Below, piece by piece: positions 7,184-14,142 of a DNA stretch of 32,299 nucleotides. The notes beneath the pieces are model-generated. The model searched no databases. It saw nothing but the letters and a program-made list of their open reading frames with translations, and had not been told where the DNA came from. Every line of letters starts with the position of its first letter. Position 1 is the stretch's first letter. This DNA is from CAIKZZ01 sp035604595. GTDB lineage: Bacteria > Pseudomonadota > Gammaproteobacteria > Steroidobacterales > Steroidobacteraceae. Position numbers and translations under genes: made by a program. The stretch is from positions 1 through 32,299 of the forward strand of contig DATNIE010000018.1 of the NCBI GenBank assembly GCA_035604595.1, written 5' to 3'.

Positions 7184-8104
7184 TCAGTCCCGGATATCCC
7201 GGCCGGTCAGCTTGATGAATACGTCCTCGAGGTTTGCGGCGCGCCGCAACACCTTGAGGTCCGGTTCCAGACGCAGCAGCGCGAGCAGCGGTTCTGGATC
7301 GTGCATGTAGCAGAACGCGGTCTCGCCCGTCACCTCGAGCCGGTCAATGACCGCCTCGGCCCGCGCCTTGGCCCACGCCGCGACGCCGTCACCGTACACC
7401 TCGATCACGACGGGCTCGATCAGCGTCTCGATCAGGCCGCGCGGCGTGTCGAGCGCAATGATCGCGCCGTTGTCCATCACGCACAGCCGGTTGCAGAGCC
7501 GCTCGGCCTCGTCCATGAAGTGAGTCGTCAGGATGAGGGTCTTGCCGTCGGCGAGCAGGCGCTTCAGCCCGTCCCAGATCAGGTGGCGCGCCTGCGGATC
7601 GAGCCCGGTCGTCGGCTCGTCGAGGAACATGATGTCGGGATCGTTCACAAGGGCGCGCGCCAAAGTCAGACGCCGCTTCATGCCGCCCGACAGGCTGTCG
7701 AGGCGTGCCTTGCCCCGGTCGCCGAGCCCGGCGAACTCAAGGAGCCGCGGCACGCGCGTCCTCGTCGTGCGCGCCGGGATGTCGAAGTAGCGCGCGAACA
7801 TGACCAGGTTCTCGGTCACCGTGAAGTCGGGGTCGAGGTTGTCGAACTGCGGCACGACGCCAACACGGTAGCGGGCCTGGCGTGCGTCGCGCGGCACCGG
7901 ACGTCCGCCGAGCTCGAGTGTGCCGCCATCCGGCCGGATCAGACCCAGGCAGCAGCGCAGCGTCGTGGTCTTGCCGGCACCGTTCGGGCCGAGGATGCCG
8001 AAGCACTCGCCGCGCTTGACCGCAAAGCCGACGTCGCGCACGACCTCGCGGCCGTCGTAGACCTTGCGCAGGTGCTCGACCCGCAGCATGGTCTGCGGGC
8101 TCAA
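7184..8104 (-). CDS. ABC exporter ATP-binding protein, NodI family
   Basis: The 306-residue ATPase powers the adjacent NodJ-type permease. Walker A is GPNGAGKT (39-46), the signature is LSGGMKRR (138-145) and Walker B is IMFLDEP (158-164). The sequence VGVVPQFDNLDPDFTVTENL (81-100) is a hallmark of NodI and close relatives, and a NodI-type C-terminal domain ending LEDVFIKLTGR is present. The start is a TTG at 8102-8104 with AGGA 7 nt upstream; an ATG five codons further in (8087-8089) is the alternative. The gene is followed by the permease after a 2-nt gap. Its start faces the glucan synthase gene across about 400 bp of shared upstream DNA. Confidence 0.93.
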   Translation of the reverse strand: MSPQTMLRVEHLRKVYDGREVVRDVGFAVKRGECFGILGPNGAGKTTTLRCCLGLIRPDGGTLELGGRPVPRDARQARYRVGVVPQFDNLDPDFTVTENLVMFARYFDIPARTTRTRVPRLLEFAGLGDRGKARLDSLSGGMKRRLTLARALVNDPDIMFLDEPTTGLDPQARHLIWDGLKRLLADGKTLILTTHFMDEAERLCNRLCVMDNGAIIALDTPRGLIETLIEPVVIEVYGDGVAAWAKARAEAVIDRLEVTGETAFCYMHDPEPLLALLRLEPDLKVLRRAANLEDVFIKLTGRDIRD

Positions 8105-8511
8105 GTGTGCGTCCTACGACGGCCGCCGCGGCTCGCAGCGCCAGCACACCCCGGCGTCCGCTGGCGGCCGCGGGCGCGCCTCCCGCGCGCCTGTGCGAGA
8201 CAGCCAGCCTCAAGGGCCGCACTCGTAAAGCACCTGGGCGGGCACGAGGTCTGTAGTCCTGTTGGGTCCCCGCGACCAGCGTCGCGCGGCGTCGCGGCGG
8301 GCGCCCGAGGGTGGATCAGGCTCGGCATGGGGCAGACCAGGCGGCGGGAAGATCGCCACGGTATCGGAACCGGGCCGGTGCGCAAAGCGCGCCGAAGCGG
8401 CGCGGGTACCAGCATCGGCTGGGCGACCGACGCGCACCCACGTTTCGCGACGGCGCCCGGCCTCAGGCCGGCGCAGCGCCCGCGACCCCACCGCGGTATC
8501 CTGCGCGGCCA
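8105..8511. other. Divergent intergenic region between NodI-type ATPase and glucan synthase genes
   Basis: About 400 bp without a credible gene. Several short frames cross it on both strands, but none has a domain, a ribosome site or a protein-like composition. It must hold the promoters of both flanking units. The only element I can point to is TATCCT at 8497-8502, 9 nt before the glucan synthase ATG and a possible -10 box. Confidence 0.4.
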
Positions 8512-11214
8512 ATGCCTTTGCGCAACCTACGACTGCCGGCACTTCTGATCGCGTTCGCGTTCGCGCTCGTCACGGTCGGCACCTGGGCGTGGCTCAACCG
8601 ACCCGAGGCCGAGCCGGAGTGGCCACGCAGGGTCTGGGGCTTCGCGCTGTCGCCATACCGCGCGGACCAGGACGCGACCAACGGCGACTTTCCGACCCGC
8701 GAGCAGATCGCCTCGGACCTCGATCTGCTGAAGGGCAAGACTCAGGCGGTCCGCACCTACACGGTCGAAGGCACGATCGGCCTCGTGCCCGAGCTCGCCG
8801 CCGAGCGTGGCCTGAACGTCGCGCTCGGGGTGTGGATTGACGCGCGCCGTGAGCACAACGAACAGGAGCTCAAGCAGGCGATCGAGCTCGCCAGGAAACA
8901 TCGCAACATCGTGCGCGTGATCGTCGGCAACGAGTCAGTGCTGTTCGGCTACCTGCCGTTCGGCGAGTTTGTGCAGCTGCTGGACCGCGCCCGCGCCGCG
9001 ATCGAGCAGCCGATCAGCACCGCCGAACCGTGGCACGTGTGGCTCAAGAACCCGGAGCTGGTCGACCACGTCGACTTTATTACCGTGCACCTGTTGCCGT
9101 ACTGGGAAGGCGTCGCGGTCGACAAGGCAGTGGGCTACTCGATCGACAGGTTCCACGAGCTGCAGGCGAGGTATCCGACCAAACCGGTCGTCATCGGCGA
9201 GATCGGCTGGCCGTCGAATGGCCGCACCCGCGAGAAGGCGGTCGCGTCCGAGGCCGGCGAGGCGCTGTTCCTGCGCCGGTTCCTGGCCTGGGGCGAGAAG
9301 GAACATGTTCCCTACTACATCATGGAAGCGTTCGATCAGCCGTGGAAAGGGAAGACCGAGGGCGCAGTCGGTGCCTACTGGGGCGTCTACGACGCGGACC
9401 GGCACCCGAAGTTCGAGTTCACCAAGCCGATCGTGCGCACGCCGCAGTGGGAGCTGCTGGCGGCGGTCTCGGTGGTGCTCGCCGCGATCATGCTGTTCTG
9501 GTTCTACATGTACAGCGGCACGCTCAAGAATCGTGGGCGCAGCTTCCTAGCAGTCATCATTTACGCGACCAGCGCCCTCACGACCTGGGTGATCTACGAC
9601 TACTCCCAGCAATACCTCACCGTGACCAGCGTCGCGGTTGGCGTCCTGCTGTTCATGGGCATGATTGGCGTGATCGCGGTGCTGCTCGCCGAAGCGCACG
9701 AATGGGCCGAAGCGCACTGGGTGCGGCTGCGCCGCCGTCTGCTGGTTGGGCCGGCGGCGGAAGGGTCTGACGGAGCGTACCGCCCGAAGGTGTCGATCCA
9801 CGTGCCGGCCTACAACGAGCCGCCGGACATGGTGATCGAGACGCTCGATGCGCTCGCCGTTCTCGACTACCCGGACTTCGAAGTGCTGGTGATCGACAAC
9901 AACACGAAGGACGAGGCCGTGTGGCGGCCGGTCGAGGCGCAGTGCGCACGGCTCGGTCCGAGGTTCCGCTTTTTCCACGTCGCTCCGCTCGCGGGCTTCA
10001 AGGCGGGGGCGCTCAATTTCGCGCTCAGGCACACGGCGCCCGAGGCCGAGATCGTCGCGGTGATCGACAGCGACTACGTCGTGGCCCGCAACTGGCTCAG
10101 GGACCTCGTGCCTACTTTCAGCGCCCAGAAGATCGCGATCGTGCAGGCGCCGCAGGATTACCGCGACGACGGGCAAAACGCGTTCAAGGCAATGTGCCAC
10201 GCCGAGTACCGGGGCTTCTTTCACATCGGCATGATCACGCGCAACGAGCGCAACGCAATCATCCAGCACGGCACCATGACGATGGTCCGGCGCCGCGTGC
10301 TCGCCGACCTCGGAGGCTGGGCCGAGTGGTGTATCACTGAGGATGCGGAACTCGGACTGCGGGTGTTCGAGCATGGCTTCGAGGCGACCTATATCCCGCA
10401 CAGCTACGGCAGGGGGCTGATGCCGGACACGTTCATAGACTTCAAGAAGCAGCGGTTCCGCTGGGCGTACGGCGCCATGCAGATCCTGCGCGCCCACGCG
10501 GCGCAGCTGTTCGGCAGGCGCCCCATGCAGCTGACTGCCGGTCAGCGCTACCACTTCCTCGCCGGCTGGTTGCCGTGGATCGCGGACGGCCTGAACGTGC
10601 TGTTCAATATGTTTGCGCTGCTGTGGTCGCTGCTGATGCTGCTCTTCCCGCAGAAGATCGACGCGCCACTCGCGATGTTCTCGGTGCTGCCGCTGTCACT
10701 GTTCGTCTTCAAGCTTGCGAAGCTCATGCACCTTTACCGCGTACGGGTCGGCGCAGGCGTCCGCCAGACCATTGCCGCCTCGATCGCCGGACTCGGTTTA
10801 GCGCAAACCATCGGGTTCGCGGTACTGAAGGGACTGTTCACCAACAACGAGCCTTTCTTCCGGACGCCGAAGATCGCGCGCACGCACAGTTTTCTCGGGG
10901 CCCTCGCAGCCTGCCGCGTGGAGGCTCTGATGGCCTGCGGGCTGCTGTTGTCAGCGTGGGCCGTCACGATCGGTCTTAGCAACGGCAGCGCCGACCGGAT
11001 GCGGATGGACAGCCCGGACCTGCGCGCCTGGGTGCTGGTCATGGTCGTGCAGTCGATCCCCTATCTCTCGGCCGTGGTCGCCTCGATTGTCAGTGCCCTG
11101 CCGATCGCGGCCCGCGTGATCGGCCACGGTTATGCCCGGGTCGACACCGACTGGGAATACGCGACGATCATCGACGCGCCGGCTGCACCTGCCGACCCCG
11201 GTAAGGTGATCTGA
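8512..11214 (+). CDS. GH17-GT2 fusion: membrane beta-glucan synthase (NdvB-like of Bradyrhizobium type)
   Basis: This 900-residue membrane enzyme has a signal anchor (8-25), then a periplasmic GH17-like domain (about 38-310) with both catalytic glutamates: Glu141 in VGNES and Glu230 in GEIGWPSNG. Three membrane segments (about 315-395) lead to a GT2 domain (about 425-660) starting VSIHVPAYNEPPD, with the DSD motif at 519-521, TED at 609-611 and QRFRW at 647-651. About five more membrane segments follow. This order is that of beta-glucan synthases in which a transglycosylase-like GH17 part branches or cyclises the polymer, as in the Bradyrhizobium NdvB system (family knowledge). The product is therefore probably a periplasmic or exported beta-1,3/1,6-type glucan; linkage cannot be read from sequence. 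The start at 8512 is the first in-frame ATG that opens the anchor. It lacks a ribosome site. Confidence 0.88.
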   Translation: MPLRNLRLPALLIAFAFALVTVGTWAWLNRPEAEPEWPRRVWGFALSPYRADQDATNGDFPTREQIASDLDLLKGKTQAVRTYTVEGTIGLVPELAAERGLNVALGVWIDARREHNEQELKQAIELARKHRNIVRVIVGNESVLFGYLPFGEFVQLLDRARAAIEQPISTAEPWHVWLKNPELVDHVDFITVHLLPYWEGVAVDKAVGYSIDRFHELQARYPTKPVVIGEIGWPSNGRTREKAVASEAGEALFLRRFLAWGEKEHVPYYIMEAFDQPWKGKTEGAVGAYWGVYDADRHPKFEFTKPIVRTPQWELLAAVSVVLAAIMLFWFYMYSGTLKNRGRSFLAVIIYATSALTTWVIYDYSQQYLTVTSVAVGVLLFMGMIGVIAVLLAEAHEWAEAHWVRLRRRLLVGPAAEGSDGAYRPKVSIHVPAYNEPPDMVIETLDALAVLDYPDFEVLVIDNNTKDEAVWRPVEAQCARLGPRFRFFHVAPLAGFKAGALNFALRHTAPEAEIVAVIDSDYVVARNWLRDLVPTFSAQKIAIVQAPQDYRDDGQNAFKAMCHAEYRGFFHIGMITRNERNAIIQHGTMTMVRRRVLADLGGWAEWCITEDAELGLRVFEHGFEATYIPHSYGRGLMPDTFIDFKKQRFRWAYGAMQILRAHAAQLFGRRPMQLTAGQRYHFLAGWLPWIADGLNVLFNMFALLWSLLMLLFPQKIDAPLAMFSVLPLSLFVFKLAKLMHLYRVRVGAGVRQTIAASIAGLGLAQTIGFAVLKGLFTNNEPFFRTPKIARTHSFLGALAACRVEALMACGLLLSAWAVTIGLSNGSADRMRMDSPDLRAWVLVMVVQSIPYLSAVVASIVSALPIAARVIGHGYARVDTDWEYATIIDAPAAPADPGKVI

Positions 11215-11243
11215 GGCCGCACTGACCGACCGCAGGTGCGGCC
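11215..11243 (+). terminator. Stem-loop directly after the glucan synthase stop codon
   Basis: GGCCGCAC (11215-11222) pairs exactly with GTGCGGCC (11236-11243) across a 13-nt loop, starting at the base after the TGA. There is no T-run, so it may be an mRNA-stabilising or Rho-assisted 3' end and not a classical intrinsic terminator. Confidence 0.35.
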
Positions 11244-11310
11244 CGGACGGCAGCGTCTCGGCGGGTTGATCCCTGGTGAGTGCGGCTGGAGGCCCCCCGG
11301 GGCTAGTCGC

Positions 11311-11328
11311 GAATGGTTCTCATTTAAC
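11311..11328. promoter_or_regulatory. AT-rich, Fur-box-like site upstream of the HiPIP gene
   Basis: Within about 290 bp of gene-free, very GC-rich DNA (11215-11507), the stretch GAATGGTTCTCATTTAAC stands out as AT-rich. It contains the symmetric AATG-n5-CATT core and resembles half of a proteobacterial Fur box. It lies about 180 bp before the start of an iron-sulfur protein gene. A TAGAAT at 11416-11421 might be a -10 box. Both are weak single-site matches. Confidence 0.22.
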
Positions 11329-11507
11329 GGGTGTCGAGGGGCCGGCGACCCAGGGGCTCACCCGCGGCGGCCGGCGTGGCTACGCAACGCTGAGGACAGT
11401 CTCCCGACAGCGCTTTAGAATCGCGGTTCCGCGGGCAGCTCGCCCACCGACGGCGCGGCCGCACCGCGTCGACCGTTCCGCTGAATTTCGCTCCAAGGAG
11501 TGACACG

Positions 11508-11843
11508 ATGTTTGACCAGAAGCTGCCACGCCGGGCCATCCTCAAGGGCGCCCTCGCCGGACTTGTCGCAATTCCGGTGGTCGCTGCCGTGACGCGCGCC
11601 GATGCGGCCGCGCCGGCCGTCAAGCTCGACCCAAACGACGCGCAAGCGAAAGCGCTCGGGTACGTCACCGACACCAGCACGGTCGATGCCAAGACCAATC
11701 CGACTCACAAGCCCGATCAAAAGTGCGCGAACTGCGTGCAGTACCAGGGCAAGGCCACCGACGCCGCCGCCCCGTGCACGATCTTCGCGGGCAAGCAGGT
11801 TGAGGCGGCCGGCTGGTGCAAGGTCTGGGCGAAGAAGCCCTGA
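11508..11843 (+). CDS. High-potential iron-sulfur protein (HiPIP), Tat-exported
   Basis: The product is a 111-residue precursor of a periplasmic [4Fe-4S] electron carrier. A twin-arginine signal (RRAILKG, residues 8-14) with a hydrophobic stretch ends near Ala-Asp-Ala-Ala (31-34). Four cysteines in the HiPIP pattern (Cys73-x2-Cys76, Cys90, Cys104) bind the cluster, with the familiar KCANCVQYQG and GWCKVW surroundings. HiPIPs carry electrons between the bc1 complex and terminal oxidases or photosynthetic reaction centres. No photosynthesis genes are in the window, so a respiratory role is more likely. AAGGAG 8-9 nt before the ATG supports this start. It stands alone, followed by a decayed gene. 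Confidence 0.95.
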   Translation: MFDQKLPRRAILKGALAGLVAIPVVAAVTRADAAAPAVKLDPNDAQAKALGYVTDTSTVDAKTNPTHKPDQKCANCVQYQGKATDAAAPCTIFAGKQVEAAGWCKVWAKKP

Positions 11844-11879
11844 GGACCGCCGGCAGCCGTTGATCCACGCGGGCTCCTG

Positions 11880-12548
11880 ATGGTAGAGCGCGGTTACACG
11901 CTCTATTGGCAGCCCGGCTGCACGAGTTGCTTGAGGACCCGCGAGTTCGTGTCGCAGCACGGGATTGCGTTCGAGGCCGCCAGCGTGCGCGCGACGCCCG
12001 GCACCGGCGAGCGGCTCGCCGCGCTCGGCGCGCGCTCCGTCCCGGTGCTCGCCCAGGGCACCAATTGGATGCGCACTGGATCTCGATGAGGTCGCCCGGT
12101 GCGCCGGCGTCGCGGTCGTCCGCGAGCGGCTGGATGCAGCGACACCGGCCGCGCGAATCGCCGCCCGGCTCGTCGCGACGGCGCGATTGACCCGCCAGCT
12201 GCCGGCGGCCCTGCTGGAGGAGTGTCTGCCAGGACGGCCGGGCCGGTCCAGAGCGCAGCCGGGAGCGGCTTATTGCGCTGCAACAATCCGTGTCGACTGC
12301 GTTCGCCGGGTGGCGGGCAGCGGCGCACAACAACGTACCGCCGGCCGTCGATACCGACTATGGCCGACAGCCCCCAACGGGCGTGCTGGAGCGAATTGCG
12401 CGGCACCTCGCGCCGTACTGCCGGCAGGCTTGGGTCGCTCGTCGTCCAGTCCGGGCTTTGGCTGCAGGGCGCGCTCACCGCGGCCGTGCCCGGCGGGCGA
12501 CCGCCACCCGACGAGGTGTGGGACAGGGAAATCGGCGCCACAGGCTGA
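11880..12548 (+). pseudogene. Frameshifted glutaredoxin-like/DinB-like fusion protein gene
   Basis: The first frame gives a good glutaredoxin-like start, YTLYWQPGCTSCLRTREFVS (Cys14-x2-Cys17), through to ARSVPVLAQG, but stops after 69 residues. Homologous-looking sequence continues in other frames: DLDEVARCAGV to RQLPAALLEECLPGRP (second frame, about 12075-12240), then RERLIALQQSVSTAFAGW to VLERIARHLAPYCRQ (third frame, about 12260-12425), then LVVQSGLWLQGALTAA to the end PPPDEVWDREIGATG (first frame again, about 12435-12548). Glutaredoxins fused to a DinB-like helical domain ending in a Leu-Pro-x-Pro-x-x-(Val/Ile)-Trp motif are a known proteobacterial protein type. The order and length fit, so this is one gene broken by three frameshifts, all in the same direction. 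The first 69 residues might still be made. Confidence 0.7.
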
Positions 12549-12596
12549 GGGCGGCGGTTAGAGGCGCGCGGGCCGGCCAAGCGCCGAACCGGCACA

Positions 12597-12628
12597 AGAA
12601 AAAGCCCCGAGCGGCGATGCCCGGGGCT
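12597..12628 (-). terminator. Intrinsic terminator of the Lys-rich small protein gene
   Basis: On the minus strand AGCCCCG (12628-12622) pairs with CGGGGCT (12609-12603) and is followed by a T-run (complement of the A residues at 12599-12603). It lies about 30 nt after the stop of the minus-strand gene at 12658. Confidence 0.75.
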
Positions 12629-12657
12629 GTCGATTCAGTCAGTCGGACGAGAACCGC

Positions 12658-12891
12658 TTACTTGGCCGGGGCCGCAGTGCTGGTGTCCTTCGTCGTGTCC
12701 TTCTTCTGGTCCGACTTCTTGTGCTTCTTGTGGGACTTCTTCTTGACGGCCGGCTTGGTGTCGGTCGAGGGGGTCGTCGCGGAGGCGGCCGGCGCCGCTG
12801 CCGGAGCCGGGGTCGAAGGCGGCGTGCTTTGAGCGAAGGCGGGCAGCGTCAGCGTCAGCGCAGCGGCCAGCAGAGCGAATTTCTTGAGCAT
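12658..12891 (-). CDS. Small exported Ala/Pro-rich protein with Lys-rich tail
   Basis: This 77-residue protein has a clean signal peptide (MLKKFALLAAALTLTLPAFA, cleavage after residue 20, before Gln). An Ala/Pro/Ser/Thr-rich linker follows, then a strongly basic tail (about 48-67) with repeated Lys-Lys and Lys-His-Lys groups. There is no cysteine and no recognisable domain. Similar small 'signal peptide plus Lys-rich tail' proteins are widespread and uncharacterised in proteobacteria. The ATG at 12889-12891 is preferred over an upstream in-frame start because the signal peptide begins there and GGAGG lies 10 nt before it. It has its own terminator. Binding of a polyanion in the periplasm is a guess from charge alone. 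Confidence 0.75.
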   Translation of the reverse strand: MLKKFALLAAALTLTLPAFAQSTPPSTPAPAAAPAASATTPSTDTKPAVKKKSHKKHKKSDQKKDTTKDTSTAAPAK

Positions 12892-13116
12892 GAGAAAGAA
12901 ACCTCCAAAGTTCCTGAATTCAGGGCATCGCGCCCGGGGCGGGCGTCGCAGTGCAATGTTGCGGCGGCTGCGGCGTAACACCGCAAGTATGAAGCACACT
13001 TAATTCGCTGACCACCGGCGATCGCACGGGAGGCGTGCCGCTGGCCGCAATCGCCAGACCCGGCCGCTGGCCCAGCCGACCGGCCCTGCGCAGCCGGACA
13101 TCTCGCAACACGGCCC

Positions 13117-14025
13117 TCAATGGATGCCGGCGCGCGAACTCGGGGCGCCTGGTGTTCGCACCGGGAATGCCTCGGCCCAGCGCGTCCAGTAGCGCCGCGC
13201 GCGCGCCGATTGACGGCGGGGTCCCTCGTCGTAGAGCTCGGCTCCGAGCGCAAACGCTACGGCCTGCGCATCGCGCCGGCCGCTTGCCAGCGCGGTGCTC
13301 AGTCGGCGGCGTACGCCATACGCCAGCGGAACACCGGCCAGACGAACTTCGAGCAGCGCCAGGTCGTGGTCGGTGCCCAGCGCGTCGGCGAGACGGTGCG
13401 CCTTGCGCGCGAGGGTATGAATCACCCGTGGCTTCGCGGGTCGCAGCAGTTCGAGCGCGTGCCAGTAGCGCTTGGTGTGCCTGCGCCAGCCGTGCAGTTC
13501 CTCCGCCAGCGGTGCGTCGCATGCACGCAGGTACCCTTCGCGCGCCTGTCGATAGATCCGCGCGAAGCCAATCGCGAGCGCCGACTCATCGCCCCGCGCC
13601 GGCAGGCGCGCAACCGAGCGCGCGATTCGGGCGAGGTCAGCCGAGACGCGCCTGGTATCCACCGGCTTGAGGGCCGCACGGCGCTCGGCCGCGAACCGAT
13701 CGAGCAGCACACGCACTGCAGCGGGCTTCAGGCCTGCCGCAGCCGCCGTTGTGCGCAGCTGCGCGGCGAGCTGCGCCGGGTCGCGCGCCACCCCGAGGTC
13801 GCGGCCGATGTCCCGCAGCGCGCAGTCCGCATGACGCACGGCGCGCGATCCAACCGCAGCACGCAGTATCCTGAGCAGCGCCCGTGCGCGCTTGAGCTCG
13901 CGCCGGACCGCGTGCACGCTCGTATCGGTCGGTGGCGCGGCCAGCGCCGCCCGTGCCGCACCGATGCGTGCGCCGGCTTCGGCACGCACCGCCCGCACCG
14001 CTGCAGCGTTTCCCGGCTTCGGCAT
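13117..14025 (-). CDS. CHAD domain-containing protein
   Basis: This 302-residue alpha-helical protein has the CHAD duplication. The first half opens with SVHAVRRELKRARALLRILR (residues 36-55), the conserved His/Arg/Lys helix. The second half holds ELHGWRRHTKRYWHALELLR and ALGTDHDLALLEVRLAG. CHAD domains bind inorganic polyphosphate through these basic residues and often accompany polyphosphate granules or CYTH phosphatases (family knowledge). No CYTH domain is fused here. The start at 14025 is set by a GAGG site just upstream; an in-frame ATG at 14139 would overlap the divergent promoter region. It is divergent from the L,D-transpeptidase gene (117 bp between starts) and lies upstream of the small Lys-rich exported protein on the same strand. 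Confidence 0.9.
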   Translation of the reverse strand: MPKPGNAAAVRAVRAEAGARIGAARAALAAPPTDTSVHAVRRELKRARALLRILRAAVGSRAVRHADCALRDIGRDLGVARDPAQLAAQLRTTAAAAGLKPAAVRVLLDRFAAERRAALKPVDTRRVSADLARIARSVARLPARGDESALAIGFARIYRQAREGYLRACDAPLAEELHGWRRHTKRYWHALELLRPAKPRVIHTLARKAHRLADALGTDHDLALLEVRLAGVPLAYGVRRRLSTALASGRRDAQAVAFALGAELYDEGPRRQSARARRYWTRWAEAFPVRTPGAPSSRAGIH

Positions 14026-14127
14026 CCTCGACCCCTCGGCAAAAGAGCGGGACAGGATGCACCGGGCGCCGCCTCGGCGCCATCCCTGCAAACCGCGGGG
14101 CGCGGCCGGCGCCATGCGGCGGCGCGC

Positions 14128-14133
14128 TAGAAT
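14128..14133 (+). promoter_or_regulatory. Likely -10 box (TAGAAT) of the L,D-transpeptidase gene
   Basis: TAGAAT lies 9 nt before the ATG at 14143, and no Shine-Dalgarno site is seen between them. The transcript would have almost no leader. No clear -35 box is visible. Confidence 0.35.
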
Positions 14134-14142
14134 CCGCATCCG

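Noticed and set aside
11880..12548. Programmed frameshifting in the glutaredoxin-like gene
   Set aside because: Three separate shifts are needed and no slippery heptamer or downstream pseudoknot stands out. Decay is simpler.
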